Positions 34,324 to 43,295 of a DNA stretch of 64,000 bases are shown here, one piece after another. The stretch's first letter is position 1. Every line of letters begins with the position of its first letter. Origin of the DNA: Aurantibacter_A sp965215845 (GTDB lineage Bacteria; Bacteroidota; Bacteroidia; Flavobacteriales; Flavobacteriaceae). The position numbers were made by a program, and so were the translations under genes. Under the pieces are notes generated by a model. It was not told the DNA's origin. It did not search any database and saw only the letters and a program-made list of their open reading frames with translations. The DNA lies in the NCBI GenBank assembly GCA_965215845.1, contig CBDCEL010000004.1, forward strand, positions 1,736,001 to 1,800,000. Direction: 5' to 3'.

Positions 34324-36009
34324 ATGGGCGATTCTTCACGGGCATTGAATTTCATAGAACACATAATCGAGGAAGACCTTGAAAAGGGGTTTTCAAAGAA
34401 TGATTTGAGGTTCCGATTTCCACCGGAACCCAATGGTTATTTGCACATTGGCCACGCTAGTTCAATTTGCCTCAATTTTGGATTGGGATTGCGCTATGAT
34501 GCGCCCGTGAATTTGAGGTTTGATGATACCAATCCCACTAAGGAAGAACAGGAGTTCGTAGACGCCATTAAGTACGATGTACAATGGCTTGGGTATGAAT
34601 GGAATACCGAACGGTATGCCTCTGATTATTTTCAACAACTCTATGATTGGGCGGTTGAATTGATAAAGAAGGGAAAGGCATATGTCGACAGCCAAACATC
34701 CGAGGAAATGGCAGAGCAAAAAGGCACGCCTACCGAACCCGGAAAAGAAAGTCCGTATCGTAATCGTTCCGTTGAGGAAAATCTGGAATTGTTCAAGGCG
34801 ATGAAGGATGGAAAATTCGAGGAGGGCGAACATGTCTTGCGGGCCAAAATCGATATGAATTCTTCGAACATGTTGATGCGAGACCCCATAATGTACCGGG
34901 TACTCCATAAGGCACACCATCGCACGAATACCGATTGGTGTGTTTATCCTATGTATGACTGGACACATGGTGAGAGCGATTATATTGAGCAGGTTTCACA
35001 CTCGTTGTGTACCCTGGAGTTCCTACCACACCGCGAACTTTATAATTGGTTTTTGGACCAAGTCTATGACGAAAGCCAAGTTCGGCCCAAACAACGTGAA
35101 TTTGCCAGAAGGAATCTGAGCCACACCGTTGTTAGCAAACGAAAGTTGCTGCGATTGGTAGAGCAGGGAGTTGTCAGTGGTTGGGACGATCCCCGTATGC
35201 CGACCATCTCAGGATTGAGGCGTAGGGGCTACACGCCGGAATCGATTCGCAATTTTGCCGACACTATCGGTATTGCAAAACGTGAGAATCTCATCGATGT
35301 TTCTTTATTGGAGTTTCATGTGAGGGAGCATCTGAACAAAATCGCACCTCGGGTTATGGGAGTTTTAGATCCTCTGAAGGTTGTATTGACCAATTACGCT
35401 GAAGCTGATGAAGAACGGCTTGAGGCGGAGAACAACCCCGAAGATGTGACGGCCGGGTCGCGACAGCTGCCATTTTCCAGGGAAATCTATATCGAAAAGG
35501 CCGATTTCAGGGAGGAGGCCAACCGAAAGTTCTTTAGGCTGAAGCTGGGGGGGGAAGTCAGATTGAAAAACGGGTACATCATCAAGGCCGAAAGTTGTAC
35601 GAAGGATGAAGAAGGCAATATCGTCGAGGTGCAGTGCACCTATGACCCCAAAAGCAAAAGTGGTAGCGGCACCGAAGAGAGCCTTCGCAAGGTTAAGGGT
35701 ACTTTGCATTGGGTTTCTATCAAACACGCGATTGAGGCCGAAATACGGCTCTATGACCGGCTTTTTACCGATGAAAGCCCTGACACGCATAGGGACAAGG
35801 ATTTTATGGAGTTTGTTAATCCGGATTCCCTTGAGGTAATTACAGGGTATTTGGAGCCAAGCCTCAAAGATGCCGAAGTCGGGGATAGGGTACAATTTCA
35901 GCGTTTGGGCTATTTCTGTGTGGATCCCGACTCGTCCACCGATAGATTGGTTTTTAATAGAACCGTTGGCCTCAGGGATACTTGGGCAAAGATTCAACAG
36001 AAAAGCTAA
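34324..36009 (+). CDS. glnS: Glutamine--tRNA ligase
   Basis: The 561-residue class I synthetase charges tRNA-Gln. It has the N-terminal FRFPPEPNGYLHIGHASS with the HIGH motif at residues 41-44, the acceptor-end domain with MRDPIMYRVLHKAHHRTN and YDWTHGESDYIEQVSHSLCTLEF, the KMSKS counterpart VVSKRKLL, and the C-terminal anticodon-binding beta-barrels (from about 340). The length is normal. Having a direct GlnRS means glutaminyl-tRNA need not be made by GatCAB transamidation here. A perfect 26-bp palindrome follows as terminator. Confidence 0.97.
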   Translation: MGDSSRALNFIEHIIEEDLEKGFSKNDLRFRFPPEPNGYLHIGHASSICLNFGLGLRYDAPVNLRFDDTNPTKEEQEFVDAIKYDVQWLGYEWNTERYASDYFQQLYDWAVELIKKGKAYVDSQTSEEMAEQKGTPTEPGKESPYRNRSVEENLELFKAMKDGKFEEGEHVLRAKIDMNSSNMLMRDPIMYRVLHKAHHRTNTDWCVYPMYDWTHGESDYIEQVSHSLCTLEFLPHRELYNWFLDQVYDESQVRPKQREFARRNLSHTVVSKRKLLRLVEQGVVSGWDDPRMPTISGLRRRGYTPESIRNFADTIGIAKRENLIDVSLLEFHVREHLNKIAPRVMGVLDPLKVVLTNYAEADEERLEAENNPEDVTAGSRQLPFSREIYIEKADFREEANRKFFRLKLGGEVRLKNGYIIKAESCTKDEEGNIVEVQCTYDPKSKSGSGTEESLRKVKGTLHWVSIKHAIEAEIRLYDRLFTDESPDTHRDKDFMEFVNPDSLEVITGYLEPSLKDAEVGDRVQFQRLGYFCVDPDSSTDRLVFNRTVGLRDTWAKIQQKS

Positions 36010-36030
36010 TCAAATAACAATAATTTAGAA

Positions 36031-36056
36031 GGCCCCATGCACATGTGCATGGGGCC
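36031..36056. terminator. Bidirectional terminator between glnS and the SPFH gene
   Basis: A perfect 26-bp inverted repeat (GGCCCCATGCACA followed directly by its complement) lies 21 bases after glnS and 22 bases before the end of the convergent SPFH gene. T-rich sequence follows on both sides. Confidence 0.75.
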
Positions 36057-36078
36057 TGTTTATTTGGAACGTGCTGAA

Positions 36079-37005
36079 TTACTCGTTCTTTTTAGGATTG
36101 GTTTTTTTCATCTGTTCCCCGATCATATTACTTGCCGTAAAGGAAGCGACCATATCGTTCAACATGTCACTACCTGCCTGTGGAGAATTCGGAAGCAAGA
36201 TGAGATTTGTATTGGTTTCCTCGCCAATCGATTGTAGTGTATCGTAATGTTGGGTTACCACGATCAAGGCCGATGCCTCTTGGGAGTTGATGCCCACTTT
36301 GTTCAAGACCTCAACGGATTCCTCAAGACCGCGGGCTATTTCACGACGCTGATCCGCAATACCTTGACCCTGCAGTCTTTTGCTCTCAGCTTCTGCCTTG
36401 GCCTTTTCGACAATAAGGATCCTGGCCGCGTCACCTTCAAATTGCGCAGCGATCTTTTCACGCTCCGAAGCATTGATACGGTTCATGGCGGCCTTTACCT
36501 GTGCATCTGGATCAATATCAGTGACAAGGGTTTTAATGATATCGTAACCATATTCAGACATATACTCCTGCAATTCGCGTTTCACGGCGATGGCGATGTC
36601 GTCTTTTTTGACAAAGACATCGTCCAATTTCATTTTGGGCACTTCGGCGCGAACCACATCAAAAACGAAAGAGGTTATCTGGTCGTGTGGATATTCCAAT
36701 TTATAAAAGGCATCGTAGACCTTTTCTCTCAACACCACATATTGAACGGATACCTTAAGCTTGACGAAAACGTCATCCAACGTTTTGGTTTCGACAATGA
36801 CGTCCAATTGTTGAATCTTAAGGCTTAAGCGCCCAGCAATACGGTCTACCAGCGGAATTTTCATCTGCAAACCCGAATTTCGGATGCTCTGAAATTTACC
36901 AAAACGCTCCACTACAACAGCCGTTTGCTGCTTGACTACGAAAAAGGAGGATAATAGAATTACTACTCCAAGAAAAATGATAGGAATAAAAAAGAAACTG
37001 CCCAT
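36079..37005 (-). CDS. SPFH/Band 7 membrane protein
   Basis: This 308-residue protein has one N-terminal membrane helix (FFFIPIIFLGVVILLSSFFVV). A Band 7/SPFH domain follows (KQQTAVVVERFGKFQSIRNSGLQMKIPLVDRI, about 25-200) and then an Ala/Glu-rich coiled coil (EGDAARILIVEKAKAEAESKRLQGQGIA, about 205-235). This is the stomatin/prohibitin-like architecture that forms large oligomers in membrane microdomains, often with proteases or fusion proteins. No NfeD partner is next to it. It is read in the same direction as gltX, 133 bases downstream of it. Confidence 0.88.
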   Translation of the reverse strand: MGSFFFIPIIFLGVVILLSSFFVVKQQTAVVVERFGKFQSIRNSGLQMKIPLVDRIAGRLSLKIQQLDVIVETKTLDDVFVKLKVSVQYVVLREKVYDAFYKLEYPHDQITSFVFDVVRAEVPKMKLDDVFVKKDDIAIAVKRELQEYMSEYGYDIIKTLVTDIDPDAQVKAAMNRINASEREKIAAQFEGDAARILIVEKAKAEAESKRLQGQGIADQRREIARGLEESVEVLNKVGINSQEASALIVVTQHYDTLQSIGEETNTNLILLPNSPQAGSDMLNDMVASFTASNMIGEQMKKTNPKKNE

Positions 37006-37138
37006 GATAGTGTTTTTTAGTTGTTGTTAGAAATATAGTAAGACTTTCGCTTATGTGTAGGGTTTTACTTGATTTTGTTACACCAAAGGTCCCTAACGCT
37101 GAGTCTCAGGTCCGGCCCATCGAAATTCAAGGAAAGAA

Positions 37139-38647
37139 TTATAGGGCTGAAAGGGCGTTTTGAATTCTGACAATACTTTCCTCTTTGCCGATCAGTGCCA
37201 TTATATCGAACAAATGGGGCCCTTTTAAATCGCCGACGATGACCAAACGAAGCGGTGGCATAACTTTGCCAAAAGAAAGTTCCTCTTTGGTAATCCATTC
37301 CTTGATTTCTTTTTCTATGGCCGGGGAAGTGAAATCGTCTAGTTCCTTTAGTAGTAGAGCTACCCTTTCCATTAGTTGGGGCGTACCTTCTTTCCACTGT
37401 TTTCTGACCGCCTTCTCATTGTAGGAACCCGGTGCTTCGAAGAAGAAATGGGACAATCCCCAAAAGTCCGATACAAAGACCGCACGTTCTTTGATCATAG
37501 AGACCACCTTTTCCACCCTATCAGGTCGAGCGCAGTCGAGACCCAAATCAATATGTTTTGCCAAAATTGGAACGAACAACCCGGCCAGCTCTACATCGCT
37601 TCGGTCTTGAAGATAATGTTGATTATACCACTTGGTTTTATCTGGATCGAACCGTGCACCCGCCTTGTTCACCCGCTCTAAACTGAACGCATCGATCAAC
37701 TGCCCCAAGCTAAAAATTTCTTGTTCCGTGCCGGGATTCCAACCTAATAGGGCCAAAAAGTTGACCACGGCTTCAGGGAAATAGCCAGCTTCACGATAGC
37801 CGATGGATTCATTCCAAGAGATGGGAAACACGGGAAAACCCATTTTTTCGCCATCCCGTTTACTTAATTTCCCTTTGCCCACAGGTTTCATGATCAAAGG
37901 CAGGTGTGCGAATTCTGGAGCTGCCCATCCGAAGGCATTATAAAGCTGTTGATGCAGCGCCAAGGAAGGCAACCATTCTTCCCCTCTGATGACATGTGAT
38001 ATTTCCATTAGGTGGTCGTCAACAACATTGGCCAAATGATAGGTGGGCATTCCGTCCGACTTGAACAGAATCTTATCGTCCAGAATATTCGTATCGATTT
38101 CGATTTCCCCACGTACAATGTCATTGAGGACCAATTTTTGGTCTTGAGGGGTTTTAAACCGGATTACGTAGTTGTCACCCGCATCGAGCTTTGCCTTGGT
38201 TTCCTCGGCGGACAGTGACAATGAGTTGATCAGTTTCAGGCGGTTGTGCCAATTGTAGATGAAGGTTTTACCTTTTGCCTCATGATCCTTTCGGTGGAAA
38301 TCCAGATTTTCGGGAGTGTCAAAAGCGTAGTAAGCACTTCCATTGGCAACGAGTTCATCGGCATACAGCTTGTAAAGGTGTTTTCGCTCACTTTGCCTGT
38401 AAGGGCCAAAGTCTCCTTCAAGACCTGGGCCCTCATCAAAGGGAATTCCGCACCAGCGCAAGGCGTCTATGATGTATTGTTCGGCACCTTCGACATATCT
38501 ATTTTGATCGGTATCCTCTATTCTTAGAATGAAAGCGCCCTTATGCCTTTTTGCAAAAAGGTAGTTGAACAAAGCTGTTCGTACGCCGCCAATATGCAAG
38601 GGCCCTGTTGGACTGGGGGCAAAGCGGACTCTAATACTTTTCGCCAT
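37139..38647 (-). CDS. gltX: Glutamate--tRNA ligase
   Basis: The 502-residue class I synthetase has APSPTGPLHIGGVRTALFNYL (HIGH-type motif, residues 9-29), IRGEEWLPSLALHQQLY, the KMSKS counterpart KLSKRDG (about residue 262), and a C-terminal anticodon-binding region. An imperfect palindrome (37524-37543) is embedded in the coding sequence and encodes the segment LGLDCARPDRV near residue 372. In flavobacterial relatives, as I recall them, that loop is shorter, so it may be an in-frame repeat insertion. A TATCTTTG element lies 18 bases upstream of the ATG. Confidence 0.96.
   Translation of the reverse strand: MAKSIRVRFAPSPTGPLHIGGVRTALFNYLFAKRHKGAFILRIEDTDQNRYVEGAEQYIIDALRWCGIPFDEGPGLEGDFGPYRQSERKHLYKLYADELVANGSAYYAFDTPENLDFHRKDHEAKGKTFIYNWHNRLKLINSLSLSAEETKAKLDAGDNYVIRFKTPQDQKLVLNDIVRGEIEIDTNILDDKILFKSDGMPTYHLANVVDDHLMEISHVIRGEEWLPSLALHQQLYNAFGWAAPEFAHLPLIMKPVGKGKLSKRDGEKMGFPVFPISWNESIGYREAGYFPEAVVNFLALLGWNPGTEQEIFSLGQLIDAFSLERVNKAGARFDPDKTKWYNQHYLQDRSDVELAGLFVPILAKHIDLGLDCARPDRVEKVVSMIKERAVFVSDFWGLSHFFFEAPGSYNEKAVRKQWKEGTPQLMERVALLLKELDDFTSPAIEKEIKEWITKEELSFGKVMPPLRLVIVGDLKGPHLFDIMALIGKEESIVRIQNALSAL
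37524..37543. repeat. Imperfect palindrome inside gltX
   Basis: GGTCGAGCGCAGTCGAGACC is a 20-base near-palindrome (GGTC-x-CGA ... TCG-x-GACC). It resembles a short dispersed repeat commonly seen between genes in Flavobacteriaceae, but here it lies in frame inside an essential gene. The AGTCGAGA core recurs inside holB at 48785-48792. Confidence 0.55.
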
Positions 38648-38664
38648 CGATTTTTTATTAGGCC

Positions 38665-38672
38665 CAAAGATA
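38665..38672 (-). promoter_or_regulatory. gltX promoter -7 element
   Basis: The minus strand reads TATCTTTG, an exact TAnnTTTG match, 17 bases upstream of the gltX ATG. Confidence 0.5.
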
Positions 38673-38692
38673 TGAAAATTGAAATCCCGTGA

Positions 38693-39742
38693 CTAGGGCT
38701 GAAGGAGCTTCATCTCCTGTGGAATTATGGGGTTCATAATTTTGAACCACAGTGGTGGAAAGAGTGCAATGACCATTGATGTAGGGTAGCCAAACGGCAT
38801 TTGAGGGGAAGTATCGTGACAATCCAAAAGCTGGTACTTTTTTGAGGACTTGTAATGGTGGTCGCTGTGACGTGTCAGTTCATAGAGAACAATTCTGCCC
38901 ATTACATGGTTACTGTTCCATGAATGGACCTCTTGAACACGTTCGTATCGTCCTGAGGGCAACTTTTTTCTGATTAGACCATAATGCTCGATATAGTTGA
39001 CGGTTTCCAGCAGTAAAAAACCTATTGCAGCGGAAACAATCGCGAACAACAGCCCAATTTCAGCAAATAGAAAATAAATTATGGTTAGATAGGATAGTTG
39101 GAATAAGACATACCAAAACATATCATTTTTGTAGGACAGGAATCGGTAACCGGATGATTTCAATAGCTTTAGTTGAAGGCGCCAAGCATTCACATATTGG
39201 CGGACCACCGATGTCAACCAAAATGAATATACCGTTTGTTTGTATTTGGCGGTTGCAGGGTCTTCTTTTGTAGCCGCATTGGCGTGATGGCCAAAATTAT
39301 GCTCAATATAAAAGTGCATGTATAAGGCTGGAAGCAACAACAGCTTACCCAAAGAACGCTCCCACTTTTTTTTCCGATGCCCCAATTCATGGGCTACGTT
39401 GATTCCGTTTGTTCCTAGAACAATTCCCATTGAACTCATCAGACCGACCAATTCCAGAGGACTAGGTATTGCACTTTTTATTTCAAGGAAGGCATACAAC
39501 AATAGACCGAAAACCACGGGTAGGTTGATATAGAGCATCCAATCGAACAAGCTACGCTGGGCCTTGACTTTCCTTTCATCCTCCTTGGCATTGGATCTGT
39601 CTTGCGGTAACAAAAGTTCGAGTATCGGAATAAATACAAAAGCATAAACGGGTGTGGTGAAGCTCAGGTAACCTTTGAAATGAAGACCAACAAGGGCCGA
39701 AAGGGGCAGGGTCATCGCCGCTAGGTACTTTAAGTCTCTCAT
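38693..39742 (-). CDS. Alkane 1-monooxygenase-like (AlkB) membrane di-iron hydroxylase
   Basis: The 349-residue integral membrane protein has about six helices and the full set of histidine boxes of AlkB/xylene-monooxygenase enzymes: HELGH (about 117-121), EHNFGHH (about 146-152), NYIEHYGL (about 249-256) and LTRHSDHHYK (about 288-297). The family hydroxylates terminal methyl groups with O2 using electrons from rubredoxin. No rubredoxin gene is adjacent, so the native substrate (alkane or another lipid) is uncertain. It is upstream of gltX on the same strand, with 45 bases between them. Confidence 0.88.
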   Translation of the reverse strand: MRDLKYLAAMTLPLSALVGLHFKGYLSFTTPVYAFVFIPILELLLPQDRSNAKEDERKVKAQRSLFDWMLYINLPVVFGLLLYAFLEIKSAIPSPLELVGLMSSMGIVLGTNGINVAHELGHRKKKWERSLGKLLLLPALYMHFYIEHNFGHHANAATKEDPATAKYKQTVYSFWLTSVVRQYVNAWRLQLKLLKSSGYRFLSYKNDMFWYVLFQLSYLTIIYFLFAEIGLLFAIVSAAIGFLLLETVNYIEHYGLIRKKLPSGRYERVQEVHSWNSNHVMGRIVLYELTRHSDHHYKSSKKYQLLDCHDTSPQMPFGYPTSMVIALFPPLWFKIMNPIIPQEMKLLQP

Positions 39743-39809
39743 ATTCGGCCTTTTAACAAGAATTTGAGGTTTGGAATGTCGATATGGACTATCTTGGTAC
39801 TAAATATAA

Positions 39810-42800
39810 TTGAAATTGGGGTATTACAATAGCATTCTTAACAAGCTGAACCAATTCACCAAGAGGTATTACACCAAAATGCTCGTAAAGGGCATTTTGT
39901 TGTTTTCCATACTGGGGGCTGTGTTCTTTTTTATTGTTCTTGGCGTCGAATACTTTCTGTGGCTAGGGTCTACTGGGCGTTTGATACTCTTGTTGCTTTT
40001 TATTGCCGTAGAACTGTTTTTGCTCTATAAATACATCGCAACGCCCTTGTTCTACCTATTTAGGCTCAAAAAGGGTATGAGCAATAAACAGGCCTCTTTG
40101 TTGATCGGAAAGCATTTTAGCGAAGTAGGGGATAAACTTTACAATCTTTTGGACCTTTCGGAGGACAAGGAGCAATCTGAACTGTTATTGGCAAGTATTG
40201 AGCAGCGTTCCGAGAAGTTGAATCCGGTACCATTTGTCAAGGCGGTCGATTTCAAGGAGAATCTTAAATATGCAAAGTACCTGATCATTCCTTTTTTACT
40301 CTTCACATTGATTTGGATGTCGGGCAATCTGTCCTCTTTCTTTGGTTCTTATAAGCGTGTAGTGAATTATGACATGGCCTATGAGCCACCTGCCCCCTTT
40401 AGCTTCAAATTACTTACAAATGAGCTGAAAGTATTGGATTCAGAATCATATACGATTTTGGTTACAACCCTTGGCGATGTACGCCCAGATGTAGTTTTTA
40501 TTACAGTTGGCGGCAAGAAGCTGCTGATGCAAAGGCAGGAGAATGGTTTTCAGTACACCTTTACACCACCGTTGGTCTCAACTGACTTTTATTTCTCAGC
40601 GAACGATATTAAATCGCGAAATTATCACCTTACGGCACTGAAAACACCTTCGATACAGAATTTCGAAATGGTGTTGAACTATCCGAACTACACCAATAGG
40701 CCAACGGAAATCTTAAAAGGTACGGGAAACGCAACTTTTCCGGAAGGCACGAATGTCAAATGGAGAATCAAGGGTCAAAATACGAAAACCATTCATTTGA
40801 TAACCAATGACACGGTTCAAGAATTTAACGAGGCGGCGGACACTTTTGAGTTTTCAAGACGGGTTTATTCCGATTTAAGCTATCAATTGGCCACTTCAAA
40901 CACGAATGTAAAGCATTATGAGATGCTCGACTATGCTTTCGAAGTTATAGGGGACGAATATCCGAAGATTCGGGCCAAGCAGGTTTTGGATTCGTTAAAT
41001 CCCAATATATCCTATTACGCCGGCGAGGCTTCAGACGATTACCGAATCAGTAGTATTAGGTTGGTCTGTTACCCGAACAATGACCCGGATACAAAGCAAA
41101 TAGTTCCTTTGACAACCCCAAATTCCAATTTTGAACAATTTTACTACACTTTTCCATCCGGACTTGATTTGGTCGATGGCGTGAACTACAGTTTTTATTT
41201 TGAAGCTACCGATAACGATGCCATCCATAAGGGAAAAACGAGTAAAAGCCAAGTTTTTGCGCTTTCCATACTTGATGAAGATCAGTTGATGAACAAACAA
41301 CTTGAGTTTCAAGAGTCCATTTTAGACAATATGGATCGGTCACTTGAAAGGATGAAAGAACAAAAGGAGGCTCTCAGAGACATTAATAAAGAGCAAAAGG
41401 AGAAGAGCAGCCTTAATTTCAGCGACCAAAATCAGGTGAAGGACTTTCTAAAAAAGCAGAAACAGCAAGAGAACCTGATGCAGAAGTTCAGTAAGCAGCT
41501 TAAAGAGAATCTCGAAAAAGGAGAGAAAGACGACCAGTTGAGCCAGCTATTGAAAGAGCGGCTGGAACGACAGGAGCTAGAGGCAAAAAAGAACGAGAAG
41601 CTTTTGGAGGAGCTTCAAAAGATGGCCGACAAGATAGACAAGGAAGAATTGGCCAAACGGCTCGAAGAACTTGGCAAAAAGCAGCAGAACAGTGAGCGAA
41701 ACCTCGAGCAATTGCTTGAATTGACCAAACGGTATTATGTTACGGAAAAGGCGGCACAACTGTCGAGAGACTTGGAAAAGCTGGCCGAGAAGCAAGATGA
41801 AGAAGCGGAGAAGAAGGGTGAAGACAAGACCAAGGAAGAACAAGAAAAGCTGAACAAGGAGTTTATGGAACTTTCAGAGGAAATGGAAGGTCTTAAAGAG
41901 GATAATGCCGATTTGAAAAAACCTTTGAAGCTTGATTTGGGCGAGGAGAAGCAGGAGCTCATTAAGGAAGATCAACGCAGCGCTTCCGAGGAATTGGAAA
42001 GGAAAGATTCTGAATCCAATGATTCTGAGAAAATGAATCAGGCCGAACAGAGCGCTTCGCAAAAACAAAAGTCGGCAGCCCAGAAGATGAAGGAATTATC
42101 GGAACAATTGCGGCAATCCTCATCCGCTGCTGGCGGGGATTCGGGTGTAACCGAAGATGCAGAGATGTTACGCCAGATTCTGGATAACCTTATCACCTTT
42201 TCCTTTAAACAGGAAAATCTTTTTGACACCCTAAAAGAGGCCGACGAAAATCTTTCGCATTTTTCGGGTAGTGTTCGCAAGCAACAAGAATTGAAAGGGC
42301 TTTTTGAACATGTTGACGACAGTCTTTTTGCGCTTTCTCTGAGACGGGCCGAGCTTTCGGAGTTTGTTAATGAGCAGATTACCGAGGTTTACTACAATAT
42401 TGACAAGACTTTGGAGAGTATGGCAGAAAGTCGATTGTACCAGGGAGTATCCTATCAAAAATATGTTTTGAATGCCTCAAATGGCTTGGCTGATTTTTTG
42501 GCCGGCATCCTTGATAACATGCAGCAGAGTATGCAGATGGGTCAAGGCCAGAGTGGAAATAACGAACGAGGCTTTCAGTTGCCCGATATTATTAAAAGTC
42601 AAGAAGAGTTACAACGGAAAATGGAACAGATGGGCCAATCGGGCCAAGGGCAGCCTAATCAGGGACAGCAGGGGAAGGAAGGGCAACAAGGGCAAGGAGA
42701 GAAATCGGGCCAGGGCGAGCAATCCGGGGAAGGCCAAGAGGGTAAATCGGGACAGGATGGTCAACAAGGAGAAAATGGTCGAGGACAGCAAGAGGGCATG

Positions 42801-43295
42801 GAAGGGAAAAAGGGCCAGGGTAAAGGACAAAATGAAGGAGGACAAGGTGGTCAGGGACAAGGGGGCCTCAGCGAACAAAATTTACAGGAGCTCTATGAAA
42901 TTTATAAGGAGCAGCAAATGATTCGTGAAAGACTTGAAAACCAGCTTCGAGATATGATTCAGAAGAGCGATCAGCAGTTGGCGAGAAGGTTGATTCAACA
43001 GATGGAGAATTTCGAGAACGACCTTATAGAAAATGGAATTACCAGACGTACACTTAGCAGAATGAACAACATTAGACATCAATTGCTGAAGTTGGAAAAT
43101 GCCGCTTTGAAACAAGGAAAAAAAGAACAACGGGAGAGCGAAACGAACCGAAAGGAGTTCCAAAACCCGATTACATCAAAACCTCCGGCCTTGGAGGAAT
43201 ACCGCAATGAAATTGAGATTTTAAATCGACAAGACCTACCTTTGCTGCAAATTTACCGAAACAAGGTTAAGCAGTATTTTCAGAAAGATGATTGA
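39810..43295 (+). CDS. DUF4175 family membrane protein with coiled coil and Gly/Gln-rich tail
   Basis: The 1161-residue protein starts at TTG (39810); the first ATG would remove 23 residues before the first helix. It has two adjacent membrane helices (about 27-75), another near residue 160, then a beta-rich region to about 490. A very long charged coiled coil (about 500-790, many K/E/Q) follows. A low-complexity Gly/Gln/Ser segment (about 935-1025) and a final helical region close it. This matches the DUF4175 family of Bacteroidota, whose function is unknown. Its end overlaps the start of ybeY by eight bases, so it heads the ybeY-mnmG group. Confidence 0.82.
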   Translation: MKLGYYNSILNKLNQFTKRYYTKMLVKGILLFSILGAVFFFIVLGVEYFLWLGSTGRLILLLLFIAVELFLLYKYIATPLFYLFRLKKGMSNKQASLLIGKHFSEVGDKLYNLLDLSEDKEQSELLLASIEQRSEKLNPVPFVKAVDFKENLKYAKYLIIPFLLFTLIWMSGNLSSFFGSYKRVVNYDMAYEPPAPFSFKLLTNELKVLDSESYTILVTTLGDVRPDVVFITVGGKKLLMQRQENGFQYTFTPPLVSTDFYFSANDIKSRNYHLTALKTPSIQNFEMVLNYPNYTNRPTEILKGTGNATFPEGTNVKWRIKGQNTKTIHLITNDTVQEFNEAADTFEFSRRVYSDLSYQLATSNTNVKHYEMLDYAFEVIGDEYPKIRAKQVLDSLNPNISYYAGEASDDYRISSIRLVCYPNNDPDTKQIVPLTTPNSNFEQFYYTFPSGLDLVDGVNYSFYFEATDNDAIHKGKTSKSQVFALSILDEDQLMNKQLEFQESILDNMDRSLERMKEQKEALRDINKEQKEKSSLNFSDQNQVKDFLKKQKQQENLMQKFSKQLKENLEKGEKDDQLSQLLKERLERQELEAKKNEKLLEELQKMADKIDKEELAKRLEELGKKQQNSERNLEQLLELTKRYYVTEKAAQLSRDLEKLAEKQDEEAEKKGEDKTKEEQEKLNKEFMELSEEMEGLKEDNADLKKPLKLDLGEEKQELIKEDQRSASEELERKDSESNDSEKMNQAEQSASQKQKSAAQKMKELSEQLRQSSSAAGGDSGVTEDAEMLRQILDNLITFSFKQENLFDTLKEADENLSHFSGSVRKQQELKGLFEHVDDSLFALSLRRAELSEFVNEQITEVYYNIDKTLESMAESRLYQGVSYQKYVLNASNGLADFLAGILDNMQQSMQMGQGQSGNNERGFQLPDIIKSQEELQRKMEQMGQSGQGQPNQGQQGKEGQQGQGEKSGQGEQSGEGQEGKSGQDGQQGENGRGQQEGMEGKKGQGKGQNEGGQGGQGQGGLSEQNLQELYEIYKEQQMIRERLENQLRDMIQKSDQQLARRLIQQMENFENDLIENGITRRTLSRMNNIRHQLLKLENAALKQGKKEQRESETNRKEFQNPITSKPPALEEYRNEIEILNRQDLPLLQIYRNKVKQYFQKDD

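Noticed and set aside
42472..42921. Lys/Arg-rich open frame overlapping the DUF4175 gene
   Set aside because: It is an out-of-frame reading of the Gly/Gln-rich low-complexity stretch.
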